Positions 46,175 to 56,890 of a DNA stretch of 64,000 bases are shown in pieces. Origin of the DNA: Cristatella mucedo (lineage: Eukaryota; Bryozoa; Phylactolaemata; Cristatellidae); contig WPIO01000026.1 of NCBI GenBank assembly GCA_009760855.2, forward strand, positions 1,201,001-1,265,000. Reading direction: 5' to 3'. The notes below the pieces were generated by a model. That model saw nothing but the letters and a program-made list of their open reading frames with translations. It searched no databases and was not told the DNA's origin. Position 1 is the stretch's first letter. Each line of letters begins with the position of its first letter. The position numbers and the translations under genes were made by a program.

Positions 46175-48988
46175 TTAGCGGTTCTTGCAAAATGAATTTC
46201 CAGGTTTTATGATGATTTTTCGCTTGGTAAGACCTAGCTGTGGTATCGGCGGGTAATATCGACATGTCAGACCAGGAGCACACCCGCAGGAGGCGAAGCC
46301 AGGTACGTGACAGCTCTCGTCGTATTGAATGTACTTAACACAGCGTCCTGCAAGTAGAAAGCGTGTTTGTTGTATCAATCGCTGAAAAAACTCAAACTCA
46401 GCATGAAATCGACACATTTTCATGGCAAACAGTGAAGCTTATTTCGAGTATTTTATTAAGATAAGCTCTTTAAAAAAATTTAAGTACCTGATTTCTTCTT
46501 AATTCTCTGGATTTCAACCATGCCTGCTCAATGCTATAGCTGTTTTTTAAAACCACAACTTTCTGAGTATGGCACGGAGGAGGAACAAACCTTTACAAAG
46601 TAGGTAAAACAATGAACCCACAAAGCATTAGTTTCGTCTAAGCATTCTGGCCTTGCGAGTGAAATACTTTTTAAATTGGTTAATAATGCACCTGTCTAGA
46701 ACGACGGGCGAGAACTTTCATGGAAAAGATTGTTCCTACCCTGCTCTTGCCTGACCCTTTAACTATGAAATAACTACGTTCGCCTTCCCCCGCCACCATC
46801 ATTGCTGCACCGGCCGTCGGCCTGATTTAATAACGAATCAGCGAAATGGTCATTTGTAAATAGCTAACTTTAGCCAAACGAGAGATAGATACGTCCCGCG
46901 GCTCTATACGCAGAAAAATGAAATAACAATAGTCCCATGTCAATCAGATAGAAATTTGACGCGAATAGAGGCAATCTTTATTCTTTCACAGGTAACTGAC
47001 GGCTCTCAGACAGAAATGCGACTTACCAAGACGCCAGCTTAGCCTTGCCTCAGGTGTATTGTATTACGGTATTGTACGGTACCTGTGACCGCATATCAAG
47101 CTCATACACGGTACTGATGCACGATGCACTGGACGCGAGGAGTGCAGCAGCAGCGGCCAGAGCTCAGCGCGGCTGCTTGGCAGCTGGGCGTGGCTGGCTG
47201 ACTGCCAAAGCTATCTGCCTGCACCGTTCGATAGCCCTGTGGAATAGGCTGCCCGCCGCGTAAATCGTGATTGCTGCCTCTAGCGAGCGCCAAGAAAATT
47301 TCTACCTAAAAATTTCCTTTACGGCAGACGGACGCGAAGAATGTTTCAGCGTGTGGCCGGCATCGACATCAAAGCGCAGAGTCTCGAGTAGCTATTGATT
47401 GCAGAGATCGGAAGTGGCAACACGATCCTCGCTCGATCAACTTCTATACCCTAAAGCCTTGATCCTAGACTCTAGCCGCGCTGATTTGGGCCAATGGTTG
47501 AAGTTCTCGTCTCGAACAAGGTCAATGTGTGCAGTTGATTAATAACAATAATAATAACAATACACTTGATAAAGCACCCTCAGAGAATTCAATCTCCTTC
47601 TAGGTGCTTTCCATTTGCTGATATCGTCGGCTCGAGCCCCGTGGCATATGAGGAGTGCCTTCATAGAGATTAAGTTCTCTAAGGGCATTATACAAATGAA
47701 TTATATATATATATTTTTTTAGACCGTAGTCCGAGGTTATTTATGAACTAGCGAGAATTCAAACCAGAGTCTCAAGGCAGGTGCTTCTCTAAACTGATCT
47801 GGTAACTAATCTTATGCGCAGTTTCAAAGATCTCAACCGATTGTCGCAGTCCGAGCAGACGCTTGCCAGAGCAATTGCTTCTGCCTGCAATTCGAATTAT
47901 ATAATATTTGAATAAAACATCTCTAAAGCTCTCTGACCCGGTGAAGAGAGTTCGGGGTATGGGTTACACGAGGAAGTATGCGACGCATACAGGCTTTTCT
48001 TGGAGTTGATAGTAAGGAAAAATCATGTAAAATAACGTTAGGTCATTGATAAGAGAATTTCTCCGTATGCCAGAAGCTTGGCGAGAGAAGCTCACCCGAG
48101 TTTCTCTTAGAGAGCAAGGCAACGGCTTCCCGCTTGCTGACGATGTGGAATCGCATCTCTGGCACGCAGCATTCAGACCTCGTGCAGTCCACGTTCGAAT
48201 AACAAGTCTGGTAGCAGATCACACATGAGAACTGAAAAAATGAGAGATTAGTACGACAACTGGTAGAAATACAGCCTTACCTTACTGAACTATATTTCTA
48301 AAATAAATTTACATGGTCAATAATCCTAACTAAAGCCAATACCTGCCGCTAAACGTTCCTAAAAATAGTGCTATTTACCGATGGCAGTCCGTTGCTCTTA
48401 AGTTCATATCAATCTTCACGTAATGGTAATTGCAATTTAACAATTAAAACCATTCATAACTTTAAAAAGTTATGATATTTAGCTCAATATAGTTTTAAGT
48501 TATAGCGGAATCAAGAGAACGTCCAATATAATACCTATTTTGTTATTGGCATGCAGATACGCACGTATTACCTATCATCTCATTGAAAGGCATTTGTCGC
48601 ATGAAAAGATTAGCAATCCAAGCCTATATGAGAGGAGCAAGAGTTCAGTGGTTTAAACTCTGCATATTTACGGATTATTTAAAGTGTCTGCTGTTTTCAT
48701 TGAAGTTTACTGGCAGATTATAACTTTGTAGTCAAGATGCATCACAGTTTCAGGACACCGTATTGAGAAGAAGTGCTGACTTGTTAGAAATTCACTAGAC
48801 TTGTAGGACATTCTCAGCACGCAGCGGCTGGATCGGACGCATTAGTACGGCGTGAAATAAAGTCAGGTTAGAACCAACTGCAATCACATTCTCGAAACTT
48901 TAGCAGTTATTTAGAATAATAATTTAAGGTCTATACTCACTGACAGAAGAGCGATCACGAAAAGGCTGAAACCAAGCCCCTGGGTCAT
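46175..48988 (-). CDS. Secreted ten-cysteine prokineticin-like peptide, gene 2
   Basis: Three exons on the minus strand: 48,941-48,988 (48 bp), 48,096-48,231 (136 bp) and 46,175-46,347 (173 bp), giving 118 residues. Exon 1 encodes MTQGLGFSLFVIALLS and ends at GTGAGT (phase 0). Exon 2 follows TTTTTTCAG, carries CYSNVDCTRSECCVPE and ends at GTGAGC (phase 1). Exon 3 follows CTTGCAG and carries RCVKYIQYDESCH, FASCGCAPGLTC and KPGNSFCKNR. Exon lengths and phases match gene 1 exactly for exons 1 and 2. With this acceptor two extra cysteines (SCVIC) lie before the domain, probably in the signal peptide; a second AG 24 bases downstream would remove them without changing frame. The 1.75-kb second intron holds a SINE with a LINE tail inside it. 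Function is inferred as for gene 1. Confidence 0.82.
47481..47715 (+). mobile_element. SINE family A split by an L2 tail
   Basis: The SINE head (GCTGATTTGGGCCAATGGTT, then AAGGTCAATGTGTGCAG) runs to about 47,541. The insert 47,542-47,621 is an inverted LINE tail (AATAACAATAATAATAAC, CACTTGATAAAGCACCCTC, AGGTGCTTTCCATTTGCTG). The SINE then resumes with ATCGTCGGCTCGAGCCCC, GCCTTCATAGAGATTAAG and GGGCATTATACAAATGAATT. It sits in intron 2 of prokineticin-like gene 2. Confidence 0.82.
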
Positions 48989-49066
48989 CGTTTTGGCTGT
49001 CTCGCTATGGACACACTCGAATCAACACCGCAGCTTGACTGGCCAATGCCTGAGCCACCAGGTCCT

Positions 49067-49076
49067 GTTTATATGC
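49067..49076 (-). promoter_or_regulatory. TATA box of prokineticin-like gene 2
   Basis: The minus strand reads GCATATAAAC about 80 bases upstream of the start codon at 48,988, leaving room for a leader of about 50 bases. It supports the exon 1 call. Confidence 0.6.
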
Positions 49077-49079
49077 GAT

Positions 49080-50045
49080 CATTAAAGTGACTGCGAGGAA
49101 AGAAGCTACGAACTACCCGGAATCGCGACGGCTCCGATTTTCCAGAAAGATGTTACTCAAGACTGCGGTAGGCGGAGCGTAAGTCTCAGGCATTCGTGCG
49201 GGGAAGAGATTTCTCCATGTGACCAAAATCTCTCAGACTATGTATGTTCCACGTCCATTCGCTACTCCGACGCGAGGCCCTTTCGGTGGCCCAGTGTCTA
49301 GAATCGCTGTTCTCGGCACCGAGTTTCCTACAACAAAACAGTCCTAAAATGAATTATTTTCCCGTAAGTGAAGCCATCTACCGACAGTATATCTAGCGGC
49401 CCGCGATGCGTGCATGGCAATCGGGAAGCTGTAGATAAATAGCATGGCCTCATCAAGAAATAGCTCATCGTGAATGTCATGGCCAACAGGCGGTCGTTTG
49501 AGAGTAATTCTTAAATTGCTACTAAGCTGGAACTTAATTGCACAAGTTACGATAGCAGCAGGACTTGAACTTACCAATGCTGATCTGTAAGATGTAAACA
49601 GCTACAGAGTGACAACTGGAGCACACGTGCATGCAATTTTTCGAAGCCCCGTGTATCGGTATCGGGAAATCCAATTTACGGCAAGGGATGCCAGTGCGTA
49701 CGATTTAGCACGACAGAATGAAACTGGCTGCGAATAATGAGGAAGTGTCTGACAGTGCCTTGACCGACGATGAAACTAAAGTGGTCGCTTTTCCTGTTCT
49801 GGTTATAGCTACGGTGGCGCCTGAAACTGCTGTAACGTTTTTTTTTTTGACTTCGACCGTGCATAGTTTTGTTATAATTTACCACCCTGCGGGCATACAG
49901 CTGATGGCGTCTTTGCTACGAGTAATATGGCCCTTATCAACTCTCGTGAAGTGCCCGATGAGGACCCTTGTTTCTGCAATGATTTGCAATTATTTGCAAT
50001 GCAATGATTTGCAATGCGCTGATATGGTTAAGTATTAAATGTCAA
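49080..50045. other. No recognisable feature
   Basis: A 106-codon plus frame (49,718-50,038) has an acidic start and a hydrophobic stretch but no family motif, and ends in a short GCAATGATTT-type repeat (49,975-50,020). Not called as a gene. Confidence 0.45.
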
Positions 50046-50054
50046 CACTTTTAA

Positions 50055-50135
50055 AAACAATAATAATAACACACTTGATATAGCGCCCTCAGAGAACTAA
50101 ATCTCTTTCTAATCACTTCACATTCGCTTTTACAA
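50055..50135 (-). mobile_element. L2-like LINE 3' tail, minus strand
   Basis: AACAATAATAATAACACAC, then CTTGATATAGCGCCCTCAG and ACTAAATCTCTTTCTAATC: the inverted family tail only. Confidence 0.78.
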
Positions 50136-50169
50136 TGGCGGCGAGGATTGCTTGTCTATCTGGTGATTT

Positions 50170-50360
50170 CTATGGTGAGCCGTGATGGCACACCAGGTTA
50201 GGCGGTTGCTTTGACGACCTCGGTCCCGAGGTTGTGGGTTCGATTCCTGCGGTGGGCGATTCTTTATCGCCACTGCAAGTGGTGGTGATAGCCTTAAAGG
50301 CTCTTCTGTTGCTATACAAAAAGAGGCTGTTAAATCAGCTAGGATTTATTTATTTATTTC
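50170..50360 (+). mobile_element. tRNA-derived SINE, family B, well preserved
   Basis: Has an A-box-like CACACCAGGTTAGGCGG, then GACGACCTCGGTCCCGAGG, the B-box GGGTTCGATTCCTGC, and the body GGTGGGCGATTCTTTATCG, GTGGTGGTGATAGCC, AAAGGCTCTTCTGTTGC and GAGGCTGTTAAATCAGCTAG with an ATTTATTT tail. It is the clearest copy and serves as the family reference. Confidence 0.9.
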
Positions 50361-50507
50361 CAAGTTAACATCACTCATTTTCACGTGTTTGTCTATCGGG
50401 CGAGTTCATTATTTTGCTTAGCATAAATTCAGTGTGCCTTCTTCTGCGATGAGAAAATTTACTTTACAACTTGGTGAATACTATGTGTGACCTTCGTGCA
50501 CATGCTA

Positions 50508-50690
50508 GGGCCGTTAAAGCTTGGGAGGTAAGGTGCTCGCTCTTCATAACCGAGGTCGTGGGTTCGAATCCTGCATTGGGCTATCCTTTATTGCCAACCG
50601 CAAGCGATGTTAATAGCTGCTAAGGTTCCCCTGCTGCAATAAAAATGAGGCTATTAAATCAGCTAATACTTTATTGTATTGTGCATATCA
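50508..50690 (+). mobile_element. tRNA-derived SINE, family B, second copy
   Basis: Has GGTAAGGTGCTCGCTCTTC, the B-box GTGGGTTCGAATCCTGC, TATCCTTTATTGCCAACCG and GAGGCTATTAAATCAGCTAA. Same orientation as its neighbour but with a different head. Confidence 0.86.
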
Positions 50691-52190
50691 GGCATCACTG
50701 TGTGGCTTGGACCATGCTATGGTGCCTGAATTGGCATCGTAAAAGCAAATTGATCGGAGGCCTGGTTCCGATTCGCAGTAACATGATCGTTCGCTGAGTT
50801 TCGAAAGTATGCGAATGGCTGTATGCTCCTTCGAGCCTGGATGGGCGTTGCATACCGTACCACACAGACTGTCAAACTAAATTTGAGGCTGAGAAGACTG
50901 GTTTTCTAAGACGACGCCACTAATGAACATGGCGGGCCTCAGTCTCAATCATTTGTGCAACCGTGTAGCGAGTTCGGCTCCTCCTTGCGCTCTAGCTTGG
51001 AGAGACGTTCAGGTATTTATTGAGATGGGGCTACAGCTACTGGCGCTCGCCCGCCTGTCTTCAGCCAAGTGAATTGCAGACACCGTGGACATCCGTCGGG
51101 TTTGCAGACGCCTCGAAAACAGACTCATTGCGGAGACGGCTGTCGGTGATAATGCCAAGGACAAGAGAGTTACAACGACAGCTGTGAAAAAGCCTTTGAA
51201 AAACCTGTGCAGGAACTTATACCTTGGCGAAATGGCGATGGCAAATGTCTACACTTGCCATAATTGGTTGTCTTAGCTATAATTTATTACATTTGGTCAA
51301 CTTATTTCGCTTGCATATTAGCTAATACGTGTAATTCTAGGCTACTGATTTCCATAGATGTAATAGCGTAGCTAGAGGTCTGAAGCAACATCTGCTTGGT
51401 TTACTTGAGCAAGATACCCGCGACTACTTTCAATTCCAGGCAGCTTCCGCTATGATTGCTTTGACTCTTTTATGAAAACTCGTGTCGCGATACATCTACC
51501 TTTTGTCTTTCCATGCTTTAAATTGTGTGGCTACTTTTTATCTACATAGCGATATAATAAAATCTCTTTAAAATGCAGATTTTTCCAAAAATCCTACAGC
51601 GAGCTATAAATCAATTGCTGCACCGCTGCTTCTTTCTGAATAAGCAGCACAGTTAGCTGAAAATACTCGTTATCCCCACGCGCCTTTACCCGGAATGAAT
51701 GGAGGAGCGGACAGGGTCTTCGGTTGCCGTATAAAGGCAATCCAGTTTTCTCAGCTTGGCACCTAAAAAAGCGATCAAAAATGCATCAAACAATTCACTG
51801 GATCTTGGCTTGGGCTCTTAAGTAATGTTGACATCTTAAGTCAATTCTGCCCGGCACCGGACAAGTAGAGCGGAATGGTGATTGTTCATTCGGTAGAGCA
51901 AGCTGCAAATCTCGTGCACGTTACGGGATTGTTCCCGCTCGAGCCAACGTTTCCACGAGTCTCAGCTCCACGGTTGACACCATTATTGCATTTCTTTTAC
52001 ATAGCATTTATTTTCGAAATGACACTGGTGTAAAAAGGAAACATTTTCAGGTTCACTGAAGATAGATATATTTTTTCCTGGCGATGTGCTCAATCTGAAT
52101 TCAGATCACAAACTGGCGGTCGACGCAAGCGCATCGTGACTGCTGAGCTTGCTGAAGGAGACCCCGTGGATTTAATGCCGTCTTCATTTA
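50691..52190. other. No recognisable feature
   Basis: Intergenic sequence downstream of prokineticin-like gene 3. No frame with a recognisable motif (51,085-51,276 is basic and unremarkable). Confidence 0.5.
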
Positions 52191-52191
52191 T

Positions 52192-55100
52192 TCACGGCTT
52201 CTCGCAGAACGACTTTCCTGGTCGGTTGATAACCATTCGCTTGCTCAGCACTAGCTTGGCGGAAAGTGTTGGCAAGGGCTCAGGATAATAGTTGCACTTG
52301 AGTCCAGGAGTGCAGCCGCAAGAAGCGAATCCCATGCTGTGGCAGCTCTGATTCTCTTGGATGTACTTCACGCAGCGTCCTGCACAAAAAGGGAAAGCAT
52401 CACAGCTGAGAAGCTGGTGCCGGACCTGATTTGACACTCATTTGAATGAATTAGGAATAGCTCAAGTCTGCAGCACCATACCGCTGTTGTTGTCCCACGG
52501 TAGCTTAAGAAGTTCCTGTCGCTTGCTGAGAATGAAAAACCGGCTCTCAGCGACGCAGCATTCGTCGCCCGAGCAGTCGGCATTTATTTTACACGTCGTG
52601 TAAGCCGACGCCTGGGATGAAGAAGGTGAATTAAATCGCCGATCGCGAGTAAAACAAAACTGCGAAATCCGAGTTGTTCGGAGCTGCGCAAATATCCCAC
52701 GAGCACGATTACTACCCCCCCCTCCCCGTATGGCTGAGTTTCCCAGACACGCCTGCGATGCCGATCACACGACCGCAACGGCCATTTAGGTTCTGGGGCT
52801 CACTTGTCTGCTCTGCTAGACTGTGTGGATCGACTTGGTCGACATCCAGGACGGAATTTGTCATTCAGTTACTAATTCCGATTCATGTCGCCGTTGCTTA
52901 TTGCGATAATTTTAATGGCAAGTCTATCTGGTTATCGTCTGCGTTAAAGTCGTGGCCTATGCCACCGGCTTATATTACTTTTCAAAGAGGCTCCGTATAC
53001 GTGGCGAACCTCTTATCCTATCCGACGTATTGCTGTACCATGCGGAGCTGGTATTTAGAGCTGCCTCTTGATAATAGCTGTGCAGCATGCAGCCCGAGGA
53101 AAGGGCAGATGCGCTGCTCTTGGAATGAGCCGGGCCCGAATTTGATAGCCTAGCCAATAGCAGTAGTTCGGCTCAAGTGGACTGTAGCACTGACTCTGCG
53201 ATTGTTGAAAATAGGAGGCTGCGAATATTGGCTAATCTGGTGGAGAATCTCGTAATTGAGAGGAGACTGGCCAAAAAGAGCGACCGCGGCCGTACAAGGA
53301 ATTTCTTCTTTGTGAAGCTGCACGAACAGTAGAAATCCTGAGTTTTAAAGTTTCCTAGTGACGTAGCTCTCTAAAACTCTGCATGATATTGCCGAAAATC
53401 TAGTATCCAATGGTTATCCGGTTTGTTGCCACGGCCATGTTTATATAATTCTCAGATGCAGGCGAAACCATGAGGCACCAAAAACCTTAATTGGGAAGAA
53501 GTCATAAAATAAGTTATTGGTTATCCATCACAAGTGAAGTCAAGCAATAAGCTAGCATTTTAAGGCAACGGTACAAATTCGAACCGTCAAGAGTGCCATT
53601 GCGTTAGCCTACCCAAAGTGGCTCGCTTGAATGGGGATTTTAATTTAAGATACAGTAATCTGATTGTTAACTATTCACTGTTTGCCTGCAGTAGGCCATG
53701 TCTTCAGTCTAAGCTAGAAACTCCCTAAAATCACAAATAATTGTCACGCGGTAGTGCTGGCTGCTGCAGATATCTCGCATTGAGTCAGACGATAGATTCT
53801 GAGCAATAGAGTCGACCTTGTTCGAATATTAATAAGAAATTATTTCATTTCGAGCCGAATAAGTATATCATGCTAGTGAGCCTAAGTATGGATTTTTAAC
53901 ACTACATGTAGATTCAGGCTTGCGTACGAGAGAGCTTCATTCCTTCATTTTATCCTCTCGTCAAGGCACGCGATAATAACGAGCTTTTTGGTGCAGTGCG
54001 CTGCTGGTTGAGAGGGAAGTAGGGATGAACCAATTAATTTCATGCTATCAGTAGGATTAAGGGGACAAATTTCACTCTGAAAAGCATTTTTTTAACAGAA
54101 GCTGAGAGCTATATCACTGTTTATATCAACAGTAGCCACACTACTAACAATTAAGAAAGATATGACGTAGATGATAGATATAAAGGACGTAGATGATAGA
54201 GCCTTCATTCGTTCCTCTCTCCATGCACGTGAGGATAACGAGCTGTGTCGGCACCGTGCGCTGCTAATTCAGAAAAAAGTATTGATTTAGCCATCGATTT
54301 CAAGCTTTCATCGAATTGTGGGGACGAATTGCACTTTAAAGAGTGCTTGTAACCGAAGCTGAGAGACATATAGCTATTTAGATCAGCTGTAGCTGCACCA
54401 TTAAAGACTAAAAGAAACAAGAGGTAGCTGTGTCGCGAAAAGGCTTTTCATGGAAGAGTCAAAGCAAACGAGAGCGGGATCTGCCTTGAATCGGAAGTCT
54501 GCCACGGTAATTCGGCTCAAGTAAACCGAGCAGTTTCATGCCTCGCGCCATGTTGTTACATCTTCGACATTCTTTGGCAGAACATTTTATATGCGTACGA
54601 AATGAGCTAAACCATTATAATAAACGAGGGTAAAAAATGTTCACAATCGCGCCATGACAAAATTAATTAAAATGATGCTAAAGGCTTATCTTAATCTTAG
54701 CGTAATAACTCTCCGGAATATATAAAAATTAAGTCTGTTTAGTCGATTGCACCCATTCTTGTGGGCTGTCAACTTTACCTACAAATCTCGCTCACAGCGA
54801 TCGCAAAGCAGACATCTCTCCCACTTGAGCAGGAGCATTAGATGGAGGCTCATTAGACGATAGATGAAAATAAATTGAGCCACTTGAGCCAAGAGTTGTG
54901 ATGCATTAGGTTCCGTCATTTTTTAACTCTTCACGCCTACCTAAAATACTTCATTCTCCAGGCTTCGCATCTCACGCCCTTCTCTTTCTACTATCGTCGT
55001 TTACGTGTGCCTTTAATCAACTTCAGATCCTTTTGGAGACGGTACCTTCATTTGTTATGACCCTGGAGAGCCTGAAAAACCCACTGCCACCTGCTATCGT

Positions 55101-55832
55101 GGGTTGCCTGAGTTTTAGACATTAAAAATTAGCTAAAACGTAACGCTTTTTATAACAGCATTTGCTCCGTCCGCGTGTATTGCCCTATATATGCCTACTC
55201 CTTCTAAAAATGTGCAAGCTATCGCTAAGCGACTGGCACGCTTCCCTGCCAACTTGTATGATGCAACGTGAAACAGATTTAGTTCCCTTCAGGTCCGAGG
55301 TACGAGTATTAGATATTATCACGGTGTCTTGGCCTAAGGCTTCAGGAAGATAATCCTACCGACAGAGCCGACGGGCGCAATGCTGTACGTAGATTATGCA
55401 GTCTTACGAAGACTTCACACTAAAGGTCAGCACATAGTGTAGCAGCTGCGTCTGTAAATCTATTTAATTTACCTTTAAATAACTCTACGAACTAATTGTT
55501 GTAGGTGCTTTTAAGGTACTCAGAAAATAACTTTTGAAAAGCGGCAGTAAACGTTTACTAAATGTTAGAGCATGCAGACGTTTCAGGCAGGAAGTTACGG
55601 CTGGAGCTTTCAGCTAGAATCAAACTATGCGTGTTGACATAAACTCTGCTACTTCTCACTTAGCCGCTTATTTATTAGGCCCGATTTCAGTTCATTTCAA
55701 GCACTGCAAACAGTCTTTTAGTTCTAAAGTGCATATAACTTTTTAACATGAAAAAAACAAAGGCAACCGCAGCTTACTTACTCCAGCAAGCACGAGAAGG
55801 ACCGCGCTGCAACAAAATATGGCTGAATTCAT
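52192..55832 (-). CDS. Secreted ten-cysteine prokineticin-like peptide, gene 3
   Basis: Three exons on the minus strand: 55,782-55,832 (51 bp), 52,482-52,611 (130 bp) and 52,192-52,379 (188 bp), giving 122 residues. Exon 1 encodes MNSAIFCCSAVLLVLAG and ends at GTAAGT (phase 0). Exon 2 opens with ASAYTTC, a good signal-cleavage context, and carries CKINADCSGDECCVAE and FILSKRQELL before a GTATGG donor (phase 1). Exon 3 follows TGTGCAG and carries RCVKYIQENQSCH, FASCGCTPGLKC, LSKRMVINRPG and SFCEKP. An AATAAA overlaps the stop codon (52,187-52,192), so the 3' end may be very short or another signal is used. Intron 1 is about 3.2 kb and contains an old tandem duplication and a plus-strand open frame. 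The C9-C10 loop is the longest of the four copies. Confidence 0.82.
53087..53332 (+). pseudogene. Plus-strand frame with one TGA inside intron 1 of gene 3
   Basis: Starts at ATG 53,087 and stays open to TAG at 53,330 except for a TGA at 53,126. The product is hydrophilic and probably helical: MQPEERADALLLE before the stop, then short words AGPEFDSLANSSSSAQVDC, AIVENRRLRILANLVENLV and KKSDRGRTRNFFFVKLHEQ. It looks like genuine coding sequence, perhaps the start of a transposon protein or a gene fragment, but I recognise no family. Confidence 0.4.
53935..54420. repeat. Diverged tandem duplication of about 260 bp
   Basis: Unit one is about 53,935-54,165 and unit two about 54,200-54,420. Shared in order: TTCATTC, GATAACGAGCT or AATAACGAGCT, GTGCGCTGCT, TTTCA, GGGGAC, TTGCACT or TTTCACT, and AGCTGAGAG. 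The short words GACGTAGATGATAGA are themselves doubled at 54,163-54,200. It lies in intron 1 of gene 3. Confidence 0.7.
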
Positions 55833-55883
55833 CTCTCTGAGCGGTGATGGCTTCTAGTTGCTGTCACTAACATGTATATACAT

Positions 55884-55893
55884 GTATATATAG
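55884..55893 (-). promoter_or_regulatory. TATA box of prokineticin-like gene 3
   Basis: The minus strand reads GCTATATATA about 55-60 bases upstream of the start codon at 55,832, inside a TA-rich run. It fits the positions seen for genes 1 and 2. Confidence 0.5.
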
Positions 55894-56814
55894 CAAGCCG
55901 TATCCAGCTTCCACCATTCGGCGATAGCCGCATTAAGATAAGAATGTCTCCTCTTTGGCTTACCGTCCGGCGTAACATCCTGGTCGCCACGTTTACTTTT
56001 CTTAAGGATCCAAATGCTTGGAGAAATTAAGTGATTTGTTAGCTGACGACTTTGTCGTTTTTAAAATTTGAGCGCCTACTGTTGCTCTCTTTATTGGAAA
56101 CACATTTCTACGTACATGCAAACGCAGCAGTCTTTTGGCCTATTCCTACTACGGCTGTGCAGAAGCAGGATGATTCGCTCGTGTAGCGGTGCGATGCGAC
56201 TATGCAAGCAAAGCATGAATACTTCCGTCTGCGGCAGGCGCCAGGCACAGCTAAATTCTGGCTAAATGACTGATATACCAAGTAATCTTTATGACTATTA
56301 AAATCCGGCGTCGAATGAAAGATATGGCTAGTCCCTGGGATTGACTGTTTAACAAAATATCAGCACCTTCTAGTTTTTTAACTTTGTTGCATTTTTTCAA
56401 ATGAAACTTCGAGTCAGTGTGAATCAGAATTTGAATAAATTAATCATTTAAATTCAAACTTTTTTATACTTTCTTGGCACAGTATTTAAACTTCTACATC
56501 AAGAAAGTGGGCAGATTAGGCTAAACCTTTATTTTAATAGTTTGCAAAGGTGGCGCTGCCGACAGAAAACGCACGTGTTTCAACCACGCCTTCTGTCGTC
56601 CCGTTGAAACCCTTCAAACAACAAAAGGCTACGTCTATCACGATTCGAACTTTTTAGTGTCTACTTCTACAGGCTTCTGCTGTACGTGGTATCCTTTCGT
56701 AGTTAAAATATTGCTTTGTTTCGGGTGTATTTGAACAGAATGCAACTGTTGACTTTCTAATTGAAAGGTCATACGCCTTCATGCATTTAAAAAGTATACA
56801 GTTTTGATAGATTT
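55894..56814. other. No recognisable feature
   Basis: Upstream region of prokineticin-like gene 3; no frame or repeat that I can support. Confidence 0.45.
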
Positions 56815-56890
56815 GCAGAAAATTTAAAGTGCCTAGAAAGATATTGAGTTCTCTAAAGGCGCTATATTAACTGTGTTATTATTATTAGTT
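56815..56890 (+). mobile_element. L2-like LINE 3' tail
   Basis: AAGTGCCTAGAAAGATATTG, GAGTTCTCTAAAGGCGC and TATTATTATTAGTTAAT: tail only, 5'-truncated. Confidence 0.75.

Noticed and set aside
50170-50360. Possible functional tRNA gene
   Set aside because: A- and B-box-like sequences are present, but the body and ATTTATTT tail recur at other loci, so it is a SINE.
52674-53153. 159-codon plus-strand frame
   Set aside because: Starts at a non-ATG codon, low-complexity composition, no motif; part of it overlaps a more convincing frame in another phase (53,087-53,332).
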